Notes: a model not told the origin generated them from the letters alone. DNA of 64,000 nucleotides from Hoeflea_A sp965204935 (GCF_965204935.1 NZ_CBDBFO010000002.1); one strand, 5' to 3'; counted from the first letter of the stretch, positions 26,101-36,060 are shown. Made by a program: numbers and translations.

Positions 26101-26931
26101 ATGGCCCGAGCTGTCACCAACAACCGCAAGGCAATCAACACCGGACTGGCATGGCTGATCGGCCTGCTGATTTTCTTCCCCATCCTGTGGACATTCCTGA
26201 CCAGCTTCAAGACGGAAGCCCAGGCGATCAATGACCCGCCAATCTTCCTGTTCTTTGACTGGACCCTTGAAAATTATGCCGTCGTGCAGGAACGCTCCGA
26301 CTATCTGCGCTTCCTGTGGAACTCGGTCATCATCGCGGGCGGTTCGACCCTCTTGGGTATCATCATCGCCGTGCCTGCGGCATGGTCGATGGCCTTCGTG
26401 CCGTCCAGGCGTACCAAGGACGTCCTCTTGTGGATGCTGTCAACGAAGATGCTGCCCGCGGTTGGCGTTCTTTATCCCATCTATCTGCTCTTCATCCAGT
26501 TGGGTCTCCTGGACACGCGGGTCGGGCTGACCATCGTTCTGATGCTTATCAACCTGCCGATCATTGTCTGGATGCTCTACACCTACTTCAGAGAGATTCC
26601 GGCGGAGATTCTCGAGGCGGCGCGTATGGATGGAGCATCCCTGCGCGAGGAGATCCTCTATGTCCTCACGCCAATGGCGGTTCCCGGCATCGCCTCGACG
26701 ATCCTGCTCAATTTCATACTGGCATGGAACGAAGCGTTCTGGACGCTCAATCTGACCGCCGCCAATGCCGCACCGCTGACGGCGTTTATCGCAAGCTACT
26801 CCAGCCCAGAGGGACTCTTTTACGCCAAGCTCTCGGCTGCCTCGACAATGGCAATCGCACCGATCCTCATACTCGGCTGGTTCAGCCAGAAACAGCTCGT
26901 GCGCGGCCTGACATTCGGCGCGGTGAAATAG
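26101..26931 (+). CDS. smoG: Sorbitol/mannitol ABC transporter permease 2
   Basis: The 276-aa MalG-type permease has six membrane helices and the EAA motif (EILEAARMDGASLREEIL, about residues 175-192). It forms the heterodimeric membrane channel with SmoF. A GGAGAT site precedes the ATG, and smoK starts 10 bp after the stop, so the four transporter genes are tightly packed. The trailing SQKQLVRGLTFGAVK is typical of the family C-terminus. Confidence 0.92.
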   Translation: MARAVTNNRKAINTGLAWLIGLLIFFPILWTFLTSFKTEAQAINDPPIFLFFDWTLENYAVVQERSDYLRFLWNSVIIAGGSTLLGIIIAVPAAWSMAFVPSRRTKDVLLWMLSTKMLPAVGVLYPIYLLFIQLGLLDTRVGLTIVLMLINLPIIVWMLYTYFREIPAEILEAARMDGASLREEILYVLTPMAVPGIASTILLNFILAWNEAFWTLNLTAANAAPLTAFIASYSSPEGLFYAKLSAASTMAIAPILILGWFSQKQLVRGLTFGAVK

Positions 26932-26941
26932 GAATATCGTC

Positions 26942-27939
<998 letters not shown>

Positions 27940-27943
<4 letters not shown>

Positions 27944-29448
27944 ACCTGCACGATCGGCCGCGGGAATCGGATGAGCAAATGGCGGTGAAACTCAGCCAGG
28001 AAACGCTAGAGGCTCTGCTGCCCGAGGTGGCGGTTCCGGGCTATGAACGATCCGCCCTCACGCCCGGCATCCTGCACATCGGCGTCGGAAACTTCCACCG
28101 CGCCCACCAGGCTGTCTATCTGGACCGGCTGTTTGATCACGGCCTCGACCTCGACTGGGCGGTGATCGGCGCCGGCGTGTTGCCGGGCGACGCCGCCATG
28201 CGCCACAAGCTCAAGGCGCAGGATTGCCTGACCACAGTCGTCGAACTTGCGCCGGCCGGCCTTAACGCCCGCGTATGTGGCGCTATGATTGATTTCGTCG
28301 ACACCGATGCACCGGCGCTCGTCGCCGCGCTCAGCCGGCCCGACGTCCGGATTGTCTCGCTGACAATCACGGAGGGCGGCTATTTTATCGACCCGATGAC
28401 CGGCGGCTTCGATCTGGAAAACGACAACGTTCGTCGCGATATCGCAAATCCCGACGACCCGCGCACGGTCTTCGGCATGCTGGTTGCTGGTCTCAGGCTG
28501 CGCCGCGAGGCCGGGCTGGCGCCGTTTACAGTTATGTCCTGCGACAACCTTCCGGAAAACGGCAAGGTCACCCGCAACGCCGTTGCCGGACTTGCCGGGG
28601 CGATCGACCCGCAACTCGGCGTCTGGGTCATCCAGAACGTCGCCTTTCCGAACGGCATGGTCGACTGCATCACGCCGGCGACGTCGGACCTGGAACGCGC
28701 GATGGTGCGGAACACGTTCGGCATCGATGACGCGGCACCTGTTACCTGCGAACCGTTTCGTCAATGGGTGCTCGAGGACGACTTTCCAACCGGCCGGCCG
28801 GCGCTCGAGAAGGTCGGTGTCGAATTTGTCGACGATGTCGCGCCCTACGAACTCATGAAGCTTCGCATCCTCAATGGCGGCCATGGCGCAATCGCGTACC
28901 CGGCGGCGCTGCTGGGAATTGACTTTGTGCATGACGCAATGGCGCATCCGCTGATCAGCGCCTACCTGACAAAGCTCGAGCACGAGGAGATCATCCCTTC
29001 CGTGCCGCCCATTTCGGGCGTGAATTTTCACAATTATCTGGCTGCGGTCGTGGAGCGTTTTTCCAATCCGGCAGTTAAGGACACGGTGGATCGCATTTGC
29101 CTTGACGGCTCCAACAGGCAGCCGAAATTCATTCTGCCCGTCATTCGCGAGCGCATCGAAAGGGGGCTGCCGATCGACGGGCTGGCACTTGAGGTTGCGC
29201 TGTGGGCGCGTTACTGCGCCGGCCACGACGAGGACGGGAACGCGCTGAACATCAACGACGAAAACGCCGAGCTTTTGAAGCGGCACGCCCTGGCCGCCAA
29301 AACCGATCCCGCTTCATTCCTGGAGTTTGAGGCAGTATTCGGCGATCTGCACGAGAGCCGCGCATTCAGACTTGCCTTCTCGGCCGTGCTCGAACGGATT
29401 TGGGTGGACGGAACCGGGGCCGTGCTGCGCGATTACATCGGAGAATGA
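27940..29448 (+). CDS. mtlK: Mannitol 2-dehydrogenase (NAD-dependent polyol dehydrogenase)
   Basis: The 502-aa long-chain polyol dehydrogenase has the N-terminal Rossmann part (GILHIGVGNFHRAHQAVYLD, residues about 44-63) and the central signature VMSCDNLPENGKVTRNAV (about 197-214). The catalytic lysine region lies in ELMKLRILNGGHGAIAYPA (about 305-323), where K is the general base. It oxidises mannitol (and often arabitol or sorbitol) to the ketose with NAD+. It is the last gene of the polyol operon and overlaps smoK by 4 bp. An internal ATG at 27979 could give the shorter start MAVKLSQETLE. Confidence 0.93.
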
Positions 29449-29454
29449 CGAATG

Positions 29455-29488
29455 CCAGGCTGAGTTGTTTAGAGCAGCTCAGTCCTGG
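29455..29488. terminator. Hairpin between convergent genes (weak terminator candidate)
   Basis: CCAGGCTGAG (29455-29464) pairs with CTCAGTCCTGG (29478-29488) apart from one bulged base, in the 30-bp space between mtlK and the convergent reductase gene. No T-run is present, so termination strength is doubtful. Confidence 0.35.
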
Positions 29489-30462
29489 CCGTAGAGCCCG
29501 GCGACGCGACCGCGCAGGGCGATCAGCGAAAGCACGGTGTCGATTGTCGGCGTTGGCGTCGCGGTAATCCGCCCCAGTTCCTGAACGGACCGAACCAGCG
29601 CGTCGATTTCCATCGGCCGGCCGGCGTCGAGATCCTGCAGCATGGATGTGCGGTGCGCGCCGACGGCAGCGCCGCCATCGATGCGGCGTTCGACATCGAT
29701 GGGGAACGTCACGCCCAGCTTTTCGGCGATTTGCTGCGCCTCGATCATCATGTTTCGGGCGACATCGCGCGTGCCGGGATCTGTGCACAACACGTCGAGT
29801 GTGGCATGGGTCAGCGCCGAAATCGGGTTGAAAGAAAGGTTGCCCCAGAGTTTCACCCAGATCTCGTCGCGCAGCTTCGGCCGAACCGGCGCCTTCAGTC
29901 CGGCTGCGCCGAGCGCCTTTGACAGCGCCATGGCGCGCTCCGATTTCGAACCGTCCGGCTCGCCAAGGGAAAACCGGTTCCCCTCGATGTGGCGCACGGT
30001 GCCCGGCTCAGGTACCTCCGCGGCCGGATAGACGACGCAGCCGAGCACCCGGTCGGGACCGAACCCGTCCCATTGCCGGTTACCGGGGTCGACACTTTCA
30101 AGCCGCGTGCCCTCAAGCGGGCCGCCGATCTTGTGGAAATACCACCAGGGCACGCCGTTGACGCCACTGACGATCGTGGTGCGGTCATCGATGAGTGGCT
30201 GCATCGCGCCCACCACCGGCGGCACGGAATGCGCCTTCAGCGTGACGATGACATAATCCTGTGGCCCGAGCGCCGCCGGATCGTCACTCGCCGAAACCGC
30301 GACTGTGGACGTTTGGCCGTCCTCGACCAGGGTCAGGCCCTTGTCACGCATCGCCGCGAGATGCGGCCCGCGGGCAACAAGGCTGACATCGGCACCGGCC
30401 GCGGCGAGCTTGGCGCCCAGATAGCCGCCGATCGCGCCGGCACCGAATATGCAGATCTTCAT
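29479..30462 (-). CDS. 2-dehydropantoate 2-reductase-family oxidoreductase
   Basis: The 327-aa protein starts at ATG 30462 (MKICIFGAGAIGGYLGAKLA), where the Rossmann GxGxxG begins at residue 7. A 35-codon in-frame extension upstream is unlikely. The C-terminal ApbA/PanE domain contains KLRDEIWVKLWGNLSFNPIS with the catalytic lysine and FNP, and later EIDALVRSVQELGR. Family members reduce 2-oxo acids with NADPH. Here it follows an oxalyl-CoA-synthetase-like ligase by 22 bp, so the substrate may not be ketopantoate; a panE role is possible but not supported by neighbours. Confidence 0.85.
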   Translation of the reverse strand: MKICIFGAGAIGGYLGAKLAAAGADVSLVARGPHLAAMRDKGLTLVEDGQTSTVAVSASDDPAALGPQDYVIVTLKAHSVPPVVGAMQPLIDDRTTIVSGVNGVPWWYFHKIGGPLEGTRLESVDPGNRQWDGFGPDRVLGCVVYPAAEVPEPGTVRHIEGNRFSLGEPDGSKSERAMALSKALGAAGLKAPVRPKLRDEIWVKLWGNLSFNPISALTHATLDVLCTDPGTRDVARNMMIEAQQIAEKLGVTFPIDVERRIDGGAAVGAHRTSMLQDLDAGRPMEIDALVRSVQELGRITATPTPTIDTVLSLIALRGRVAGLYGQD

Positions 30463-30484
30463 GTCGCGGATCCCCTGGACAGTG

Positions 30485-32020
30485 CTAATCAGGATCGGCC
30501 AGGCCGAGCTTTTGCGCAAGGCCGATGCGCTGCAGTTTGCCGGTCGCGCCCTTGGGGATTTCGTCAAGTATGATCACCTTGCGCGGCACCTTGAAATCCG
30601 CCATGCGCTTTGCCGCGAAGTCGCGGATGCTGCGTTCATTGGCCTCTTCGCCCGCGCGCAGGACGACCGCGGCGGCAACGTCTTCGCCGAGTTTCGGATG
30701 CGGCAGGGCAAAAGTGGCAACCTGCGCGACCGCCGGGTGATCCATCAAAACGCCGTCGACTTCCAGCGGACTGATCTTCTCGCCGCCGCGATTGATGATC
30801 TCCTTGAGCCTTCCCGTCAGTCGCAGGTAACCGTCTTCATCGAAGGAGCCGTTGTCGCCGGTGCGGAACCAGCGCCGGCCCTCGGCGGAAAAGAAACTTC
30901 CGGCATTGGCCTCGTCATTGTTCTCATAGCCGGGCGTGACATTGGGGCCGGAGATGACCACCTCGCCGGTCCCTTCGGTCAGGCGGTCGTCGTTTTCGTC
31001 CGCGATGCGAATGAGCGGCCCCGCCTCGACACCGACGAATCCGGGCTTCTGGGCGCGCGGCGGCAAGGGGTTGCTGGCCATCTGATGGGCCGCCTCGGTC
31101 ATGCCATAGGCCTCGATGACAGGTGCCTTGAAGGTCTCGGCCAGGCTCACCATGACCTGCGCGGGAAGCGATGCCGATGAGGAGCGCAGGAACCGCAGTC
31201 CAGTCGCCTCGATCGTCTCGGCATTGCGCCCGGCGCGCGAAAGGATCGCCTGATGCATGGTTGGAACGGCGGTGTACCAGGTCGGCTGTGCTTCGCGCAT
31301 CCAGCCGAAGAAGCGCAACGCGTCGAAACCCGGCGCGCACCAGATCGACGCGCCGGCGGCAAGCGAAGCAGTCACGGCGGCGATCAGTCCGTGGATGTGA
31401 AACAGCGGCATGACATTGAGGCATCGGTCCTGTGGCGTCAGCGCCAAAGATGTGCGGATGTGTTCGGCGGAAGCAGCGATATTGGACTGCAGCAGCGGCA
31501 CGATCTTCGGCCGTGATGTCGTGCCGGACGTGTGCAGGATCAGCGCGACACTGTCGGCGCCAGGTTCCCCGGCGTCCGCAGGCGCAGCCGCGGGCGCTTC
31601 GCATGCAAGCGTAAACCATCCTGCCGGTTGAGCGGTATCCGTCTTCAGACGAAGAACCGCGATCCCGAACCGCTTTGCCGCATCCAGCGCCGGCCCTTCA
31701 TAGCCGTCCGGCAGGATAATGGCGCGCGCCTTCAGGTCCTCGAGGTAAAAGGCGAATTCCTCGGCCCGGTAGGCCGGGTTGAGCGGCGCGGTCACTGCCG
31801 ACTGTGCGACCGTCATAAAGGCTGCCGCCATCTCCGGTCCGTTGGGCAGGACGATCGCCACGCGATCCGTCGCGGCAATGCCACTGGCTCGAAGCTGTGC
31901 CCCGACATCCTCGGCAAGGCTGCGCAGGGCGCCATGGCTCAGCCAGTCCCGGTCGGGTCCGCCAAGGGCAGGGAGTTCGTTATCGTGGCTTGCAAGCAGC
32001 GCCCGTATGGTGTCGTTCAT
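30485..32020 (-). CDS. Acyl-CoA synthetase, oxalate-CoA ligase (AAE3/Pcs60)-like
   Basis: The 511-aa adenylate-forming enzyme has the P-loop LHTSGTTSRPKIVPL (about residues 162-176), the core AYGMTEAAHQMASNPLPP (about 309-326), RTGDNGSFDEDGYLRLTGRL and the terminal lysine in PKGATGKLQR. The TEA-HQM-SNPLP stretch is what I remember from plant AAE3 and yeast Pcs60 oxalyl-CoA synthetases, so oxalate or a similar small dicarboxylate is a reasonable guess. It would form acyl-CoA with ATP. It probably shares a transcript with the downstream reductase. Upstream lies a 304-bp inverted-repeat element. Confidence 0.85.
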   Translation of the reverse strand: MNDTIRALLASHDNELPALGGPDRDWLSHGALRSLAEDVGAQLRASGIAATDRVAIVLPNGPEMAAAFMTVAQSAVTAPLNPAYRAEEFAFYLEDLKARAIILPDGYEGPALDAAKRFGIAVLRLKTDTAQPAGWFTLACEAPAAAPADAGEPGADSVALILHTSGTTSRPKIVPLLQSNIAASAEHIRTSLALTPQDRCLNVMPLFHIHGLIAAVTASLAAGASIWCAPGFDALRFFGWMREAQPTWYTAVPTMHQAILSRAGRNAETIEATGLRFLRSSSASLPAQVMVSLAETFKAPVIEAYGMTEAAHQMASNPLPPRAQKPGFVGVEAGPLIRIADENDDRLTEGTGEVVISGPNVTPGYENNDEANAGSFFSAEGRRWFRTGDNGSFDEDGYLRLTGRLKEIINRGGEKISPLEVDGVLMDHPAVAQVATFALPHPKLGEDVAAAVVLRAGEEANERSIRDFAAKRMADFKVPRKVIILDEIPKGATGKLQRIGLAQKLGLADPD

Positions 32021-32059
32021 GTCATCAATTCTCTTGCCGCATCGCCCGGTGCATTTGAT

Positions 32060-32363
32060 TTAGAGCAAAGAGTGTGAATATGGCACCATTTGACCGCGCG
32101 ATTTTGTTCTCTGGCGAGGCGGGTCGCGCGCCGTGGTACCAGCCCACCACAAGCGCGGGCCAACGACGCCAGCGGGCAAAATCGCACGGCCCGATCACCG
32201 CAGTGTTTCAACACGAAAGGCCCTACAAGGGTGGCGTACAATCGGCTCATCGGCTGCGTTGCGCCGCTTGCCCGATGCACCGCATCGCGCTGCGCGACGC
32301 GCCTTGCCGAGTGATCCGATTGTACGCCATCAAATAATGCCATATTCACACTCTTTGCTCTAA
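32060..32363. repeat. 304-bp noncoding element bounded by 26-bp perfect inverted repeats (MITE-like)
   Basis: Positions 32060-32085 and 32338-32363 are exact reverse complements (start TTAGAGCAAAGAG, inner end TATGGCA), with similarity continuing inward for several bases. Inside is a second perfect 13-bp pair: GGCGTACAATCGG at 32233-32245 and its complement at 32316-32328. No long, convincing ORF fits and no ribosome-binding site is evident. I see no obvious target duplication. The structure resembles a nonautonomous mobile element or a large palindromic intergenic repeat. It occupies most of the space between the acyl-CoA ligase start and the truncated hydrolase gene, so it may supply their promoters. 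Confidence 0.7.
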
Positions 32364-32416
32364 TGCAACGATCTCAATATGTCGAAGCGGATTTTGGGAT
32401 AATCGAGGAGGTTTTC

Positions 32417-32581
32417 ATGTCCGATTTCGTGATTGCGGTGGCGGAGCCGGTTTCGATCCCGGTGGCCGGTGGCGGTCGCTTTCCGGTCCGGCGCGTCTAT
32501 TGCATCGGGCGCAACTACGCCGCTCACGCGGTCGAGATGGGACATGATCCCGACCGGGAGCCGCCTTTTTTCTTCCAGAAG
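32417..32581 (+). pseudogene. 5' fragment of a fumarylacetoacetate hydrolase-family gene, cut by IS66 element
   Basis: From ATG 32417, preceded by GAGGAGG, 55 codons encode a typical FAH-family N-terminus: FPVRRVYCIGRNYAAHAVEM, then HDPDREPPFFFQK. The frame then enters the left end of the IS66-type element (GTAACTGCTC at 32582) and ends within it at 32686. The remaining roughly 170 residues with the metal-binding EXE motif are nowhere in the window. The far side of the element is a different gene, so this copy is nonfunctional. FAH proteins cleave or tautomerise acylpyruvates and oxaloacetate. Confidence 0.85.
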
Positions 32582-33662
32582 GTAACTGCTCACCCCCACT
32601 TTAAGTCCCCGAGATTCAACGGCGGTTTCAGACCCACTAGCTCAATCGAGATGCCTTTTTGGCCTCGGAGTGGTGCGACGATTTGAATCGGCTATTAACG
32701 ATCCCCTCATTGCGATTTTCGTGATTCTATCGGGTTATGACACGTGTTCGATTGATTTGGGAAAAGCCGCATTGGGGTGGTCTTTCAGTCAAGGCTACTC
32801 GCTGCATTTGGAAGCCTGAAAAGGCGATGCGGCCACCGCATGGCCTGATGTCCATGGCATCGCGGGCGGACTGATGGCAAGCGTGAATGGCACTTCCCTG
32901 CGTGAAGAGTTCGATGCTGCCAGGGCGCGCATTGCCGCGCTGCGCAAAGCGGGCAGGATTTCAGATGACGTCGATGCGGTTATTGGCGTGTTGTGCAGCT
33001 TGCTGGGCATCCTGATCGCCATCTTTCTGGAAAAGACGACCAGGAAGACCGGCAAGAACTCCAGTATTGCGCCGTCGCAGACGGATAAGGACAACACCGG
33101 GAAACGGAGCAAAAAGGCTTCCGGCAAGGGTGTGGCGCCGAACTGGATGACGGGCGAAAACCTTCGCAAGGTCACCGTCGGGGAAACCTCCACCGTCCAG
33201 GTTTGTGACAGTTGCGGGGCTGATCTCTCAGACGTCGAACCCTCGGCGCGCGAGGAACGCATCCATCTCGATATCATGTTCGAGGTTGTCGAGAAAAAGG
33301 TCGTCGCAGAAACCAGGGACTGCCCCAAATGCCGCACCCGAACCAAGGGGCGTTTCCCTGAAAACATGCCGGGGCCTTTGCAATATGGCGTTGGCTTTCA
33401 GGCCTTCGTGATCAACCTGCTGATTGCCCAGATGCTGTCTTTGCGCCGCGCCGTCGAACTGGTGCGGGCCATCTCTGGCGTCAGGATGTCGCAGGCCACC
33501 TGCCTGGGCTACATCCAGCGACTGCACGAGGCGCTTGAACCCTGGGAAACGGCTGCCGCCGCACATCTTCTGACCCGCCCGGCCCTGCATGCCGATGAGA
33601 CCGGTTTCAGGGTCGACAGCAAAAACCAGTGGCTGCATGTGCTGACCGATGACTCCCTGACC

Positions 33663-33940
33663 CTCATTTATGGATACCCCGGTGTCAAGCGATTTTCGAA
33701 CGGTGATGTGAGCGTGTGATCGGATGCGGTCATTTATCAGGCCTCACAGTGCGGCTTTTTGTGCAGCCGCGGGCCGGTATGGTGATGCGCGAACCGGGTC
33801 CAAATCAAGTTCCAGAGCTATTTTGCCTTTTGGGTCAACATGGTTTTCCCGCTCCGGATCTTTCCGATCAATCTCCCATGCTATTCGTCGACCTCTTCAC
33901 ACGTCCCGGGCACCGACGCGAAGCGTTGCGCGATCCGCGC
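33663..33940 (-). ncRNA. Candidate guide (bridge/seek) RNA region of the IS1111-like element
   Basis: This noncoding stretch downstream of the transposase is where IS1111-group elements encode their guide RNA. ATCAAGTTCC at 33804-33813 is identical to the target sequence beginning exactly at the right junction (35050-35059). TCATTTAT at 33730-33737 equals the element's own left terminus (33664-33671). Shorter opposite-strand matches are GGGTCA (33832-33837) against TGACCC at the left junction, and GTGTG (33714-33718) against CACAC at the right end. RNA boundaries and folding are not established. Confidence 0.55.
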
Positions 33941-34966
33941 TTACGCTACCGCCTCCGGATTCCGATAATTCTCCTGTTTCGATATCATGGCCCAGATACC
34001 CCGTGCCATCCTGTTGGCCAGCGTGATCGCGACCAGAAGCTTCGGTTTTCGATCCAGCATTCTGGCCAGCCAGCTTCCCTTGCGAACCCCAAACCGCGTC
34101 GCCGCATTGATCACTGACATCGCCCCGATGATCAACAGGCTTCGGATGTCTTTCTGACCCATCTTCGAAACTTTCCCGAGCCGGTCCTTACCGCCTGTCG
34201 AGCGCTGAAGCGGCACGAGACCCAGCCAGGCTGCGAAGTCACGCCCCCGTTTGAAGCAATTCATGTCCGGGGCAAAGGCCTCAATTGCCAGTGCCGTCTG
34301 CAACCCGACGCCCGGCATTGTTGTCAGCCTTCGCACTGTGCCGGATGCTTTCGCCTCCGTCTTGAGTTGCTTCGTCAGATCGAAAATCCTGGTCGCCAGC
34401 AGATCGATGTGCTCGGCATACATCCGGGCCGTGTTACGCACGAGGGCGGGCAGCCCATTGGTATCGTCGTCCAGCGCGGCTCTCAACTTCTTGATCCCCG
34501 CCTTGCTCTTCGGCCCGATCACGCCATATTCGGCGAGATGGCCGCGCAGCGCATTGATGGTCTGCGTGCGCTGCCTGACAAACATCTGCCGTGATCGGAA
34601 CAGCATGCCGCGCGATTGCTGCTCGGTGGATTTCACCTCAACGAACCGCATGGTCGGCCGGGAGGCAGCTTCAGTGATCGCCTCAGCGTCTGCCCTGTCG
34701 TTTTTCTGCCTTTTGACAAAAGGTTTCACGTACTGAGGTGGAATCAGCTTCACCTCATGGCCCAACTTACCGATCTCGCGGCCCCAATCGTGAGCTGTGG
34801 CGCAGGCCTCCATCGCGACAATGCATCGGGGCTGCTGTGCAAGAAACGGCATGAACTGGGCGCGGCTCAACTTCTTGCGGTAGCCAACCGAGCCATCGGC
34901 TGTGGCTCCGTGGACCTGAAAAACCTGCTTTGCAAGATCAACGCCGATGATGCTAACTTCCGACAT
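33941..34966 (-). CDS. IS110-family transposase (DEDD recombinase)
   Basis: From ATG 34966 the 341-aa protein begins SEVSIIGVDLAKQVFQVHG, carrying the first acidic residue of the RuvC-like DEDD domain. VAMEACATAHDWGREI and KNDRADAEAI follow, providing the further acidic residues. The C-terminal Tnp_IS116/IS110 domain includes TTMPGVGLQTALAIEAF and FAAWLGLVPLQRSTGGKDRLG with the conserved serine. The frame is intact, so the element may be active. A further 17 in-frame codons upstream look noncoding. Confidence 0.92.
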   Translation of the reverse strand: MSEVSIIGVDLAKQVFQVHGATADGSVGYRKKLSRAQFMPFLAQQPRCIVAMEACATAHDWGREIGKLGHEVKLIPPQYVKPFVKRQKNDRADAEAITEAASRPTMRFVEVKSTEQQSRGMLFRSRQMFVRQRTQTINALRGHLAEYGVIGPKSKAGIKKLRAALDDDTNGLPALVRNTARMYAEHIDLLATRIFDLTKQLKTEAKASGTVRRLTTMPGVGLQTALAIEAFAPDMNCFKRGRDFAAWLGLVPLQRSTGGKDRLGKVSKMGQKDIRSLLIIGAMSVINAATRFGVRKGSWLARMLDRKPKLLVAITLANRMARGIWAMISKQENYRNPEAVA

Positions 34967-35742
34967 GTGGATACTCTCCCTTTGATTTGTGACGTTCAGT
35001 ATAACGGCACCTGGCACATTACGATGCCTCCGGGCGGGGTATCCACACTATCAAGTTCCTGCACCCCAGGCGCGGCAAGGAAGCGATAGAGGCATTCGGC
35101 ATCATTCCGGTCTACACCGGGGTGTTGATCCATGATTGCTGGGCATCCTACCTTGCATACAGCCAGTGCAAGCATCAGCTATGCGGGTCGCATCTGCTTC
35201 GGGAACTGACCTTTGTCGTCGACTCCAGCAATTACCGTTGGGCGCGCCTGATGAGGAAGGTGTTGCGTGAGGTCTGCCATAAGGTCAACAAGAGCGAGAC
35301 CGGGGTGTTGAGCGAGGCCGAATGTCGCAAGATACGCAAAAGGTATCGGACCATTCTGACGCAAGGTGCCGGGGAAATGCCCGAAGTTCCTGCGAAACCG
35401 GAAGGTAAGCGCGGACGGGTCGCAAAGTCGGATGCCCACAACCTGCATGAGCGTCTGTTGAAACACGAGGACTCCGTGCTTCGCTTCATGAGCGAACCCG
35501 ATGTCAGCTTCACCAATAACGCGGGCGAGCAAAAAATCAGGATGGCAAAGGTCAAAATCAAAGTCTCGGGCTGCTTCCGGACAGACCGCTATGCACACGC
35601 CTGGTGCCGGATATCAAGCTACCTGAGTTCCATGGGTGCCCTCGGATATAATCCACTTGTCGCGATCCAGATCGCGCTGGCCGGAAATGCCGCCAATATG
35701 GTCAAATCACACTATGCTCAAGACGCGTGACGGGGTGAGCAG

Positions 35743-36060
35743 TTACGTGGGCAGTTCTTCGACGGACGCCAGGAAACGGAACCCCCTGCCGTGAACGGTC
35801 TGGATGACCCGCTGGGCCTTGCCGTCGTCCTCTATGGCGTTTCTTGCCGAGCGTATGCGGCTGCTGATAGCGCTTTCAGACACGGCGCGGCCGTCCCAGA
35901 CCGCGTCAACCAGCTCGGTTTTCGACACCATGCGGTCCCGGTTTTCGATAAGCAGCCGGATCACCGCGAAGACCTGCGGCTCCACCGAGATCGTTCGGCC
36001 GCTCTTTCTCAGTTCAAACTTGGCCGTGTCGACTTCAAAAGTCGCGAATGCATAGATCAT
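35743..36060 (-). pseudogene. Truncated winged-helix (OmpR/CadC-type) regulator, N-terminal domain only
   Basis: The 105 codons encode a complete OmpR-type DNA-binding domain (FEVDTAKFELRKSGRTISVE, SKTELVDAVWDGRAVSESAI, QRVIQTVHGRGFRFLASVEE). The frame then meets TAA made by the IS66 end itself (35743-35745). Proteins with this domain at the N-terminus normally continue into TPR or membrane/adenylate-cyclase domains, so the C-terminal part has probably been lost with the IS junction. A free DNA-binding domain could still be made. It is divergent from the class V aminotransferase gene, 166 bp away. Confidence 0.75.

Larger units (their letters stand above)
33662..35049 (-). mobile_element. IS110-family element, IS1111-like, inserted in the IS66 transposase
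   Basis: Boundaries come from restoring the IS66 reading frame, with 1-2 bp ambiguity because AC occurs at both junctions. Subterminal inverted repeats TGGATACCCCG (33671-33681) and CGGGGTATCCA (35035-35045) lie about 8-9 bp from the left end and 3-4 bp from the right end. This is the arrangement known for the IS1111 subgroup. There is no target duplication beyond the possible AC core. The transposase gene leaves about 280 bp of noncoding DNA at its 3' side and only about 80 bp at its 5' side. Confidence 0.85.
32874..35730 (+). pseudogene. IS66-family transposase, split by the IS110-type insertion
   Basis: The left part (32874 to about 33661) encodes the N-terminal leucine-rich region, the IS66 zinc-finger-like stretch (CDSCGADL, then CPKCRTRTKG), the central domain and the first catalytic Asp in HADETGFRV. 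The right part (about 35049-35730) resumes with TIKFLHPRRGKEAIEAFGI, the second Asp in LIHDCWASYL and the Glu in FTNNAGEQKIRM, ending with the family's IALAGNAANMVKSHY. Joining CTGAC to TATCAAG restores the frame (SLTIKFLHPRRG). As it stands the gene is broken and the element cannot transpose on its own. Confidence 0.88.
32582..35746. mobile_element. IS66-family element (ISBst12-like), interrupted by an IS110/IS1111-type element
   Basis: The ends are a perfect 15-bp inverted repeat: GTAACTGCTCACCCC at 32582-32596 and its complement at 35732-35746. The element carries a single IS66 transposase gene without tnpA/tnpB helpers, as in the ISBst12 subgroup. Without the nested element it would be about 1.78 kb. 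The 8 bases outside each end (TCCAGAAG at left, GTGGGCAG at right) differ, so the 8-bp duplication usual for IS66 is absent. The two flanks also belong to different broken genes, indicating a deletion or recombination after insertion. Confidence 0.88.

Noticed and set aside
32074..32337. Short ORFs inside the 304-bp inverted-repeat element
   Set aside because: Several overlapping frames are open but lack ribosome-binding sites and conserved-looking sequence. The palindromic structure explains the region better.
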